31,047 nt of DNA from assembly GCA_023434145.1 (NCBI GenBank), contig JAEYTI010000348.1, forward strand, positions 1 to 31,047, given 5' to 3'. The notes under the pieces were generated by a model. That model was not told the origin of the DNA, made no database searches, and worked only from the letters and a program-made list of their open reading frames with translations. The DNA comes from Chloroflexota bacterium (lineage in GTDB: Bacteria > Chloroflexota > Anaerolineae > Anaerolineales > Anaerolineaceae). The first letter of the stretch is position 1; every line of letters begins with the position of its first letter. A program made the position numbers and the translations under genes. This document shows, piece after piece, positions 23,021 through 30,075 of this stretch.

Positions 23021-23285
23021 AAGCGCATCGCGCGAGGTAGATCCTCACCCCCCGCCCCCTCTCCGGTTGTGCTTTTTGGATTCTTAGTTGAAGTTAACGA
23101 GCGCAACCCGCAAAACCGGAGAAGGGGTGCCTTGTTCCGCAAATTGTATTGGCCAGCCAGGCACCCCTCTCCAGATTTGCTGTTGGGACTCTTCATTAAA
23201 TTTGATTGGCACAACCCGCAAATCTGGAGAGGGGGTCGCGGTGGAGCTGCGATAGGGGGTGAGGATCTTCGCAAGCGATGCGCTT
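23021..23285. repeat. Nested-palindrome repeat element, copy 2
   Basis: Outer arms are AAGCGCATCGC (23021-23031 / 23275-23285) and GATCCTCACCCCC (23040-23052 / 23255-23267), both perfect. Inside are hairpin 1 (23055-23068 / 23114-23127, one mismatch) and hairpin 2 (23164-23180 / 23218-23234, 17 bp perfect). Between them GGGGTGCC and GGCACCCC pair around TTGTTCCGCA. The two hairpin loops are diverged copies of each other and both end in CAACCCGCAAA. The CCTTGTTCCGCA...GGCACCC centre matches copy 1. Its flanking arms extend beyond those of copy 1. Confidence 0.75.
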
Positions 23286-23400
23286 GCCGAATATGCAGAT
23301 ACCGCACACTTAGCCCCTACACAAATACCACCAGCCGATCGGACTAAAAACCATTCCGATCTTTCCCCGCCTTTTGATAGCTTCTATACGCGCAGGCGTG

Positions 23401-23406
23401 TACAAT
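23401..23406 (+). promoter_or_regulatory. -10 element directly before the small membrane protein gene (leaderless type)
   Basis: TACAAT ends exactly 6 nt before the ATG at 23413; no ribosome binding site lies between. TTGATA at 23374-23379 is a possible -35 but 21 nt away, too far for a standard spacer. Confidence 0.5.
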
Positions 23407-23412
23407 TAACCC

Positions 23413-23793
23413 ATGGATACCATCGATTTTGGTGAATTGTTACGCGTTCTCGCGATTATTGCGGGGGTTGCGCTGGTGCTGGCGCTGATTTTGCTCGGCT
23501 GGGTGTTCTGGCGCATCAAGCACATCAAGCTGCCCCCCAACGCAGACTTTTTCACCGCGCTGCGCTACACGCCGTTCTCGGTCGTGCTGCTAATCGATCT
23601 GCTCGATTTGAGCCTCGATTTTCTTGCCGCGCCGTTTGCCTGGATTATCCTCGGCAGGCTGGGGCTGGCTCCCTTGCGTGGTGTATCGGTGATCGAGTCG
23701 TTCATCCCCGGCACGCAGGCTATTCCTTTGATGACCATCTCATGGGTTGTGGCGCGCGTGGTTCGCAATACGCCCAGGCTGCCCGGAATGTGA
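23413..23793 (+). CDS. Small membrane protein of unknown function
   Basis: A 126-residue protein with an N-terminal transmembrane helix (about 11-33, 'IAGVALVLALILLGWVFW'), a basic loop 'RIKHIKLPPNADFF', a second hydrophobic stretch (about 55-80) and a short third hydrophobic part near the C-terminus. I recognise no family. The start codon follows a -10-like TACAAT by 6 nt and has no ribosome binding site, so a leaderless message is likely. Its stop is 4 nt before a 27-bp perfect hairpin shared with the convergent flavoprotein gene. Confidence 0.7.
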   Translation: MDTIDFGELLRVLAIIAGVALVLALILLGWVFWRIKHIKLPPNADFFTALRYTPFSVVLLIDLLDLSLDFLAAPFAWIILGRLGLAPLRGVSVIESFIPGTQAIPLMTISWVVARVVRNTPRLPGM

Positions 23794-23797
23794 GAAT

Positions 23798-23854
23798 GTT
23801 TTTGTTTGCTTTGATCGCGTTGATGGTATCAACGCGATCAAAGCAAACAAAAAC
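23798..23854. repeat. Perfect long hairpin, 27-bp stem, 3-nt loop (GGT), between convergent genes
   Basis: Arms 23798-23824 and 23828-23854 are exact reverse complements around GGT. It starts 4 nt after one stop codon and ends 1 nt before the complement of the other gene's stop codon (23856), so it exactly fills the gap. The 5' arm is T-rich (GTTTTTGTTTGC) and the 3' arm A-rich on both strands. It is a candidate two-way 3'-end structure. Confidence 0.75.
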
Positions 23855-23855
23855 T

Positions 23856-25193
23856 CTATTTTGCCATTCGCGCTGCCAGAATTGCCAGCTCGGAGAAGGT
23901 GGGGTGCGCGGGGTACACGTCGCCCAGCGCGTCGATGGTCATGCCGCCGCGGATGGCCACCGCCAGCGGAGCAAGTACTTCGGCGGCCTCGGGGCACACC
24001 GCCAGCGCCCCGGTTATCCGCCGCTCGTTGTCATACGCTATTTCTAAAAAGCCAAACTCCTCCGAGGAAAGCGGCGTGGGCATCAGATGCGCGCGCAGGC
24101 AGGCGTTGAACGATACGCGAACCTTGTGCAGCATCGCGGTGCGATCGCTCATACGGCCTACAATCGCCACCTGCGGGTCGGTATAGATCGCCATGACGGC
24201 GTTTTCCAGGCGAAGCGGCTCTACCGGAAGGCCAACCGCGTGCCAGCCCGCCAGCCGCCCTTGCGCGATGCTGATGTTGGCCGAGAGCGGGCTGGCCGCG
24301 TCGCCGACGATGTAGATGTGCGGCAGCGCCGTGCGGTGGAAGGGGTCGGTCGCCATACCGCCCGATGACCCAACCTTGAGGCCGGCAGCAGCGAGGTTCA
24401 GCCGGTCCAGATCGGGGCGCAGGCCAATGGCCACAAAGGCCATATCCGCTTCAAAGGTAGAGCCATTAACGGCATGCACGCGCACGCACGGTTTCCCATC
24501 CGTTTCCAGGCGCTCAATTTCGCGGGCCATAATACCGGAAACCACCTTCACCCCGCGCCGCTGCATCACACCAGCAATAAACTGACCCGCATCGATTGGA
24601 AAGGCCGAGAGCACGCTGGTGGGGCCGGTAACCCAGGTGATCTGCACGCCCAGGCGCGAAAATGCATCCACGTACTCGGTGGCCGGGCCGCCTGCGCCGA
24701 TCACCACCATGCTGCGGGGCAGCTCGCGCAGCTTCCAGATCATATGGGGCGAAAGCACGCGCTCACCGTCTGGCTGCAAACCCGGCGGAACGTATGGCAC
24801 AGCCCCCACCGCGATAATGATGGTATCCGCGGTAAGCGACTCGCTATACCCGCCCTCCGGTGGGCGTATTTCCACCTCGTACGGGCCGCGGAATACTGCC
24901 GTGCCGAGCACAATTTCTACGCCCGCGTGCTCCAGGTCTTGCATGATCTGGCGCTGCCACGTTCCGGCAACCGCTTCATAGCGTGCGCGCATGTCTTCCA
25001 ACGTTGCGGGGGCGCGTTTCCAGCCGGCTTGCAGCCACATCTTGCTTGGCAGCAGCGTCTGCCAGGCGGCACGCCCTCCCGGGGGCGTTTCGGAAACAAT
25101 GGTAACGCGCCTGCCCTGACCGGCGGCTGCTAAAGCGGCTTGCAGGCCTGCCGGCCCGCCGCCGATAATCAAAATCCTGGTGTGATTCGTCAT
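23856..25193 (-). CDS. Pyridine nucleotide-disulfide oxidoreductase homologue lacking the redox cysteines
   Basis: A 445-residue flavoprotein. The FAD dinucleotide fold is 'ILIIGGGPAGLQAAL' (residues 8-22). The NAD domain has 'MVVIGAGGPATEYVDAF'. 'FVAIGLRPDLDRL' is the second FAD motif. The C-terminal dimerisation domain has 'YPAHPTFSEL', which keeps the active-site His and Glu. In dihydrolipoamide dehydrogenase and transhydrogenase the FAD-proximal segment reads GGxCxxxGCxPSK; here it reads 'GGRAAWQTLLPSK', with no cysteine. It therefore cannot work as a classical disulfide reductase and may be an NAD(P)H:quinone/acceptor oxidoreductase or transhydrogenase. The start at 25193 was chosen because the FAD motif begins just after it and a TATAAT lies 6 nt upstream; the longer frame upstream crosses that promoter. 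Confidence 0.85.
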   Translation of the reverse strand: MTNHTRILIIGGGPAGLQAALAAAGQGRRVTIVSETPPGGRAAWQTLLPSKMWLQAGWKRAPATLEDMRARYEAVAGTWQRQIMQDLEHAGVEIVLGTAVFRGPYEVEIRPPEGGYSESLTADTIIIAVGAVPYVPPGLQPDGERVLSPHMIWKLRELPRSMVVIGAGGPATEYVDAFSRLGVQITWVTGPTSVLSAFPIDAGQFIAGVMQRRGVKVVSGIMAREIERLETDGKPCVRVHAVNGSTFEADMAFVAIGLRPDLDRLNLAAAGLKVGSSGGMATDPFHRTALPHIYIVGDAASPLSANISIAQGRLAGWHAVGLPVEPLRLENAVMAIYTDPQVAIVGRMSDRTAMLHKVRVSFNACLRAHLMPTPLSSEEFGFLEIAYDNERRITGALAVCPEAAEVLAPLAVAIRGGMTIDALGDVYPAHPTFSELAILAARMAK

Positions 25194-25199
25194 AAATCT

Positions 25200-25205
25200 A
25201 TTATA
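25200..25205 (-). promoter_or_regulatory. -10 element directly before the flavoprotein gene (leaderless type)
   Basis: TATAAT on the minus strand ends exactly 6 nt before the ATG at 25193. No ribosome binding site is present in those 6 nt. A divergent TACAAT for the + strand gene at 25275 lies 58 nt away. Confidence 0.55.
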
Positions 25206-25262
25206 CAGGTACGCAAGGTTGCGGGGTAGCGCCACCGGCAGCTTCCCTGCGCAAAAATCCGT

Positions 25263-25268
25263 TACAAT
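25263..25268 (+). promoter_or_regulatory. -10 element directly before the GT-C type gene (leaderless type)
   Basis: TACAAT ends 6 nt before the GTG start at 25275. As with the divergent flavoprotein gene, no ribosome binding site fits between. Confidence 0.5.
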
Positions 25269-25274
25269 ACCTGT

Positions 25275-26963
25275 GTGAGCGCATCAAGGCCACCCGAACC
25301 CCAAAAGCATGCCTTTTTCCAACTTCATTGGGCGCTGGCCGTGCTGGTGCTGGGGATCTGCCTGCTGCACGGCTACCGGGTGCTGCACGATCCGGCCTAC
25401 CGCTTCTCGCCAGACTCGCTCAACTACATCGACGTAGCCCGCAACATCACCCGCGGCAGAGGGATCGCGCAGTCGGCAGTAGGCTATAACGAGCCGCGTT
25501 TTAATCCTGAATTCTACATGCCCATGCCGATGGTTTCGCAGCCGCCGGTCTACCCGATCGTGGTGGCACTGGTTGGTTCGCTGGGCGTGCCGTTTCCGCA
25601 AGCCGCCCTGGCAGTGACGCTGTTCGGCATGCCGCTGGTGATCGCCGGGGCATATCTGCTGGCGCGCGAGGCGAATGGCCCCGACTACGGCATCTCCGCT
25701 GCCGCGCTGACCGTGGTAGGGCTGCTGGTGCTGGCTCCCCTGTACAGTATGACCCACCGCGCCTGGAGCGAGACGCTGGCAAGCGGATTTTCGCTGTTCG
25801 GCATGGCGCTGACCTTACGAGCGCGCCGCCTGGAGTCTCCCTCCGCGCTGCTGTTGGCGGGGGCGGGATTGCTATGCGGGCTGGCATTTGCCACCCGCTA
25901 CGTCTTTGCTCCGTTGATCCCGCTGTGCGCGCTGGCACTGATCCGCTGGAGCGATCCGCTGCTGCGCGGCGATCGCGCGGAACTGCGCGAAACGGCTCGC
26001 CGCATCATTGCATTCCTTGGCGGGTTTACCATCGCCGCTGCCCCGGTGATGGTACGCAACCTGGTGCACTCTGGCACGCTGCTCGGCGCGGAGCGCAACC
26101 CCTCCCTGGTGGATCTGGGCACAAATATGTACGGCATGTTTATGGCGCTGCTTGGGCGCTGGCTGGATGATCCCTATTACTGGCCGTATCTTAACAAGCT
26201 GCCAGGCTTCGGAGTTAGTACGGACTTCGACACACAGGCCATCCTCGGCCTGGCGATTATTGTGTTGATTGGCGTGGCTGCATCACTGCGCAAGGTGCTG
26301 GCAGATGCCCTCTTTCATCCGCAGCGTATCCTGCTGATTGTTTGGGCCGTGCTATACCTTGCGATCCTCGTCTGGCAGCGCACCACCTTCCACTTCGACC
26401 CGATCAACCCGCGGCTGGTCTTTGGCGCGCACGCGGTGTTGGTGGCCATTGGCGCGGGAATCGTGGCCCGCACGCTGCGTCTGGGCCCGGTGGCGGCGAT
26501 GGTGTTCGCCATCCTGGTGGCGCTGCTGGGTTTCGATCGCGCCGCCGTGCAAGCTGCGGATGAGGCACGCCAGCCCTACCGTCCGGTGACGGCAGCCGTG
26601 GACGAGACACACTCGCTGCGCTGGGTGGCCCAAAACACAACTGCCCGTGACCTGATCATCGGCGATGATACCGTGGACGTTGTCGCCTACCTTGACCGGC
26701 CCGGCGCGATATCCTTCTCGCCCTACCCCTACACCGATTATTTCACCCACCCCGATCTTACCGCCGTGCTGGATCGCCACTGCCCGAACTTCGACCGCGC
26801 ATTTCTGGTGCTGCGCGGCTCGCGCGAAGAGGGCACCGATTGGGCCGCGGAGTTCGGGCCATTTATCCACGAGCTGGTGGCCGGTGATCTCAGCGGCACG
26901 CCGGAAGTACTTTCGCGTACTCCGCTGGAACAGGGCATGGTATTTGAGCTAGACTGCCCATAA
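25275..26963 (+). CDS. GT-C type (ArnT/PMT-like, GT39-related) membrane glycosyltransferase-like protein
   Basis: A 562-residue polytopic protein. After TM1 (about 18-34) comes the extracytoplasmic loop 'FSPDSLNYIDVARNITRGRGI', with the acidic residue (Asp47) expected for the GT-C active site, followed by 'PPVYPIVVALVGSLG'. About ten to eleven hydrophobic segments follow, then a soluble C-terminal domain (about 430-562) with 'RWVAQNTTARDLIIGDD'. Such enzymes use lipid-linked sugars to modify lipids or proteins outside the cytoplasm. The start is GTG at 25275, 6 nt after a TACAAT and with no ribosome binding site. The phosphotransferase gene starts 33 nt after its stop and may be in the same operon. 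Donor and acceptor are not deducible. Confidence 0.8.
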   Translation: MSASRPPEPQKHAFFQLHWALAVLVLGICLLHGYRVLHDPAYRFSPDSLNYIDVARNITRGRGIAQSAVGYNEPRFNPEFYMPMPMVSQPPVYPIVVALVGSLGVPFPQAALAVTLFGMPLVIAGAYLLAREANGPDYGISAAALTVVGLLVLAPLYSMTHRAWSETLASGFSLFGMALTLRARRLESPSALLLAGAGLLCGLAFATRYVFAPLIPLCALALIRWSDPLLRGDRAELRETARRIIAFLGGFTIAAAPVMVRNLVHSGTLLGAERNPSLVDLGTNMYGMFMALLGRWLDDPYYWPYLNKLPGFGVSTDFDTQAILGLAIIVLIGVAASLRKVLADALFHPQRILLIVWAVLYLAILVWQRTTFHFDPINPRLVFGAHAVLVAIGAGIVARTLRLGPVAAMVFAILVALLGFDRAAVQAADEARQPYRPVTAAVDETHSLRWVAQNTTARDLIIGDDTVDVVAYLDRPGAISFSPYPYTDYFTHPDLTAVLDRHCPNFDRAFLVLRGSREEGTDWAAEFGPFIHELVAGDLSGTPEVLSRTPLEQGMVFELDCP

Positions 26964-26996
26964 TCCCATAAAGCTAAGGCGCCACTGCGGGAGACC

Positions 26997-28004
26997 ATGG
27001 AGACAGTCGAGAATAATCACACCGAAAGGAAACAAACATTGAACCAGATCATCCCGTTGGATTCCTTCCTTTCCCCCAACGACCTGAACGCGATTCTCCA
27101 GATTCTAAACCGCGCGTACCCGGTCAAATGTGACCGTCTCACCCTGCACCGCGATATGATCGGCTTCGTCTATATCGCCACCAGCGGAGTCCAGAAATAC
27201 GTGCTCAAGCTGTACCGCAGTTTCGATACCGAAAACGCCCTTCGCGCTGCCGGAATCATGGAATACCTGCAGCAGTCGGGATACCCGGTCGCCACGATAC
27301 TCCCCACTGCGACCGGCGAGCGGCATATCACCATGCAAACGACACAGGGGCCGGCTGCCGCCATCCTGTTCGAATTTGTCGAAGGCGCGGAGCCTGATTT
27401 TGAACAGGATATGGAGCAGATTGGCCAGCAGGCAGGTTTGCTACACCGGATCATGGAGGGTTATCCCGAGCCGCTAATCTACCACGGCAAAGACTTCTAC
27501 GTCGACCGCTACATCGCCATCCTGCACGAATTGAATTACCCTGCCGGGCGAATCGACGCGTTGGATGTGTACGGCAGCGCGCTGTGGGGACGCATGGAGC
27601 GACTTCCACGCGGCTTTTGCCACGGGGATTTCCACTCGGGCAACATGCGGAAGACGGAAGACGGCGCTTTCGTCCTATTCGATTTTGACGCCGCCTCACA
27701 CACCTGTTCCACCATCGACGTGGCAACCACATGTGACGGCAGCAATTTCAACCGCTTTGATGCAGCCGCGTACGAACGCACCTTGCGCCGGTTCGATCGC
27801 TTTTACCACGGCTACCGCTGCAAGCAGACGCTGACAGATGCGGAAATCAGAGGCATTTTTGACTTCATCCCCGTCCGGCACTATGAGATCATCGCCACGA
27901 TCACTCGCTGCCAGGGTTTGGAGGAGTTATCCACCGCCTTCCTCGACGAGCAGTACGACTGGTTGATGCGCTGGCAGGATCTGTGCGGTCAGAGAGCGGT
28001 ATGA
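26997..28004 (+). CDS. Phosphotransferase of the APH / homoserine-kinase-like family
   Basis: A 335-residue cytosolic kinase-fold protein. The N-lobe has 'GVQKYVLKLYRS' with the ATP-binding Lys71 and the hinge region 'AAILFEFVEGAEPD'. The catalytic loop 'CHGDFHSGNM' at 208-217 holds His209, Asp211 and Asn216, and 'FDFDAASH' holds the metal-binding Asp (229/231). Relatives phosphorylate aminoglycosides, choline, homoserine, or sugars; the sequence does not pick one. The ATG at 26997 has GGGAG only 3 nt upstream; a TTG at 27039 with AAAGGA is a less likely alternative. It follows the GT-C type gene by 33 nt. A 19-bp hairpin begins 10 nt after its stop. Confidence 0.85.
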   Translation: METVENNHTERKQTLNQIIPLDSFLSPNDLNAILQILNRAYPVKCDRLTLHRDMIGFVYIATSGVQKYVLKLYRSFDTENALRAAGIMEYLQQSGYPVATILPTATGERHITMQTTQGPAAAILFEFVEGAEPDFEQDMEQIGQQAGLLHRIMEGYPEPLIYHGKDFYVDRYIAILHELNYPAGRIDALDVYGSALWGRMERLPRGFCHGDFHSGNMRKTEDGAFVLFDFDAASHTCSTIDVATTCDGSNFNRFDAAAYERTLRRFDRFYHGYRCKQTLTDAEIRGIFDFIPVRHYEIIATITRCQGLEELSTAFLDEQYDWLMRWQDLCGQRAV

Positions 28005-28013
28005 AGCGCATGC

Positions 28014-28064
28014 GTTTTGTATTCTAGAGGGTTTGACACAGCCACACCCTCTAGAATACAAAAC
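28014..28064. repeat. Perfect hairpin, 19-bp stem, after the phosphotransferase gene
   Basis: Arms GTTTTGTATTCTAGAGGGT (28014-28032) and its exact complement (28046-28064) enclose 13 nt. T-rich 5' arm, A-rich 3' arm, as in the other long hairpins. It starts 10 nt after the stop codon. Confidence 0.7.
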
Positions 28065-28070
28065 AATTTG

Positions 28071-28240
28071 TAATTACTCAGCCATGCCGTGCAGTTGCGT
28101 ATGAGTCGCTCCCTGCGGGAGCCAAAAAAAGAAAAAAGCGATTTTTTAAAATGCTTTGCATTTTCAAAAATCGCACGCATCTTAAGAAATGCGGGCGAAG
28201 CCCGCGTTTCAGAGGAAAATCCCCTGCGGCTGAGCAGTTA
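28071..28240. repeat. Composite palindromic element with three inner hairpins
   Basis: Imperfect outer arms (28071-28083 and 28228-28240, 11 of 13 matching; core CTCAGCC/GGCTGAG) enclose GCTCCC-TGC-GGGAGC (28108-28122), the terminator-like hairpin at 28138-28174 and GCGGGC-GAA-GCCCGC (28191-28205, extending to 28186-28210). The architecture (outer inverted repeat plus inner hairpins) is like the nested elements at 7428 and 23021, but the sequences differ. Confidence 0.5.
28138..28174 (-). terminator. Intrinsic terminator of the CtaA-CtaB operon
   Basis: On the minus strand GCGATTTTT, then AAAATGC-AAA-GCATTTT, then AAAAATCGC form a 16-bp stem with one mismatch and a 3-nt loop, followed by TTTTTTCTTTTTTT. 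The long U-tract after the stem is the classical arrangement. It lies 75 nt after the operon's last stop codon. Confidence 0.7.
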
Positions 28241-28248
28241 CAACCATT

Positions 28249-30075
28249 TTAGATCAGCACGTCCACCACCATTGCCAGCATGAGGAAGGCCAGGTACATG
28301 CTGGAGTAGCGGTACATCTTCCAGGCGAGCTTGTTGCCGCCTTCTTTATACAGCTTCCAGGCAGTGGCGATCAGCCACAGGCCCAGCGCCAGCGCGGAAA
28401 TCAGATACACTGTGCCTGCCATGTCGAACAACGGCAGCAGCAGGGTCAGCGCGACTAGTTCGAGCGTGTAGATCCAGATTTGCCGGCGCGTCTCCACCTC
28501 ACCGCGGATCACGGGCAGCATGGGCACCTTACCGCGCGCGTAATCGCTGCGGCGCACATAGGCCAGTGCCCAGAAATGCGGCGGCGTCCAGAAGAAGATG
28601 ATGGCGAACAGGAACAGGGCCGGCACGTTCAGGCTGCCAGTAGCAGCCGCCCAACCCACCAGCGGTGGGATGGCCCCCGCGCCGCCGCCGATGACGATGT
28701 TCTGCACGGTGGCGTGCTTAAGCCACACCGAGTAGATCAGCACGTAGTACACCATGCCCGCGAAGGATAGCACCGCCGAGATCAGGTTCACCTGCCCGGC
28801 CATCAGGAAGAAGGCCGCGATGCACGCACCCACACCATAGGCCAGCCCTTCGGCGGGCTTGAGGCGCTGATCAGGCAGGGGGCGTTTGGCCGTGCGCTGC
28901 ATGGCCTTGTCGGTGTCACGGTCGATAAACTGGTTGAGCGCGGATGATCCGCCCGCCGCCAGCGCTCCACCGATCATCGTCCAAATCGTCAGTTCCAGCG
29001 AGGGAATAACCTTGCCGCCCACCACCATGCCGGCATACGTGGTCACCAGCAGCAGCAGCACGATGATCGGCTTGGAGAGGATGACGAAATCCTTGATGCG
29101 GCGGCGGATTGGCAGCGGCTCGCGCGCCTCTTCGGCTTCCTCCGCGGCGGTGCGGTTGGCAAACCCGGCCGAGATGGCCACAATAATCTGCGCAATCCAC
29201 AACCCGGCGGATGCCGACGCATGCAGGCCGATTAAGTCGAGGGGAAAATTGCGGGTGGCGATGATGCCGCCAACGTACACCTGCCCGAGCAGCAGCAGCA
29301 GCGCCGCGGTGGCAGCGGTGAGCTGCGCGGGCTGGCTGCGCTGACCCTTCCAGGCGCGAGTGAACTGCGTGGCCACCAGCCCAGCGGTGATGAGCACCAC
29401 CACACGGTGGGCGATCGCCAGCCAGCCGAGGCCTGTTTGCGGCAAGCCGCCATCACACAGCGGCCAGCCGGAACACGCCGCCCCCGCGCCGGTTGCCGTC
29501 ACCAGTGTGCCAGAGAGCAGCAGGGCAAATAGGGCCGCAAGGGTGACGAGGCTCAATTTCGCAAACGGGGCATGGAATGCCGGGGCGCGGAAAACAGGTT
29601 TCGCTGCCCCACTACGGAGGTGGAACACCGCCGCGAGGGAAACCACCAGCAGCCCCAATGCCAGCAGGGCCAGCGCGGTGTGGCTTACCGAGAGGAGGAT
29701 GCCTTCACGCTCCCCCACCAGCCCCGAGCCGAGCAGCGACTGCGCCAGCATGATCAGCGCCGAGGCCGCCAGCGGAACGGTCACCCAGCGCAGCGGCCGA
29801 ATGCGCGCGGATACAAGCGCCCAAACTGCCGCGGCCCCCACCAGCACGGAGGCCAGCCCCGCCAGCGCGCGATGGGCGATCTGCACGCCCAGTGGCTCGG
29901 CCAGGGTCACACCCGCGGGGGGCGCGAAGCTGCCAAAGCAAGTAGGCCAGTCGGGGCAGGCACCGGCTGCATCAAAAACGCGCACGGCATTGCCCGCTAC
30001 CATTAACAGGAAGGTCGCCACGGCGGCGGCCAGCACCAGGTACAAAAATCGCTTGCTGATCACGGTATTTTTCAT
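28249..30075 (-). CDS. ctaA-ctaB: Heme A synthase (CtaA/COX15) - protoheme IX farnesyltransferase (CtaB/heme O synthase) fusion
   Basis: A 608-residue bifunctional membrane protein that converts heme b to heme o (CtaB) and heme o to heme a (CtaA). Residues 1-305 are CtaA/COX15-like: Cys pairs C40/C46 ('ACPDWPTC') and C201/C207 ('ACSGWPLC') in equivalent loops of two four-helix halves, and His68, His132, His223 and His285 as heme ligands. Residues 325-608 are CtaB/UbiA-like: 'NQFIDRDTDK' gives the NxxxDxxxD motif (N381, D385, D389), and 'YARGKVPMLPVIRG' is the second conserved region. A charged linker (305-327) joins the halves. The start overlaps the SURF1 stop by 4 nt (ATGA). Such fusions occur in Chloroflexota. 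It implies an aa3-type oxidase elsewhere in the genome. Confidence 0.93.
   Translation of the reverse strand: MKNTVISKRFLYLVLAAAVATFLLMVAGNAVRVFDAAGACPDWPTCFGSFAPPAGVTLAEPLGVQIAHRALAGLASVLVGAAAVWALVSARIRPLRWVTVPLAASALIMLAQSLLGSGLVGEREGILLSVSHTALALLALGLLVVSLAAVFHLRSGAAKPVFRAPAFHAPFAKLSLVTLAALFALLLSGTLVTATGAGAACSGWPLCDGGLPQTGLGWLAIAHRVVVLITAGLVATQFTRAWKGQRSQPAQLTAATAALLLLLGQVYVGGIIATRNFPLDLIGLHASASAGLWIAQIIVAISAGFANRTAAEEAEEAREPLPIRRRIKDFVILSKPIIVLLLLVTTYAGMVVGGKVIPSLELTIWTMIGGALAAGGSSALNQFIDRDTDKAMQRTAKRPLPDQRLKPAEGLAYGVGACIAAFFLMAGQVNLISAVLSFAGMVYYVLIYSVWLKHATVQNIVIGGGAGAIPPLVGWAAATGSLNVPALFLFAIIFFWTPPHFWALAYVRRSDYARGKVPMLPVIRGEVETRRQIWIYTLELVALTLLLPLFDMAGTVYLISALALGLWLIATAWKLYKEGGNKLAWKMYRYSSMYLAFLMLAMVVDVLI

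Larger units (their letters stand above)
22915..23412. other. Long intergenic region with nested-palindrome element
   Basis: This 498-nt gap between two + strand genes is largely filled by repeat copy 2 (23021-23285). The remaining sequence shows no open frame with family features and no ribosome binding site. A TACAAT at 23401-23406 precedes the next gene. Confidence 0.6.
28005..28248. other. Intergenic region with four hairpins
   Basis: This convergent gap between the phosphotransferase (+) and the CtaA-CtaB gene (-) contains the hairpins at 28014-28064, 28108-28122 (GCTCCC-TGC-GGGAGC), 28138-28174 and 28186-28210. No gene is seen. Confidence 0.65.

Noticed and set aside
23798..23854. Intrinsic terminator pair
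   Set aside because: Stem is followed by ACTCTATT and AACATTCTC rather than a U-tract; arms are T-rich at 5' and A-rich at 3', opposite to the terminator pattern, so it is listed as a hairpin only.
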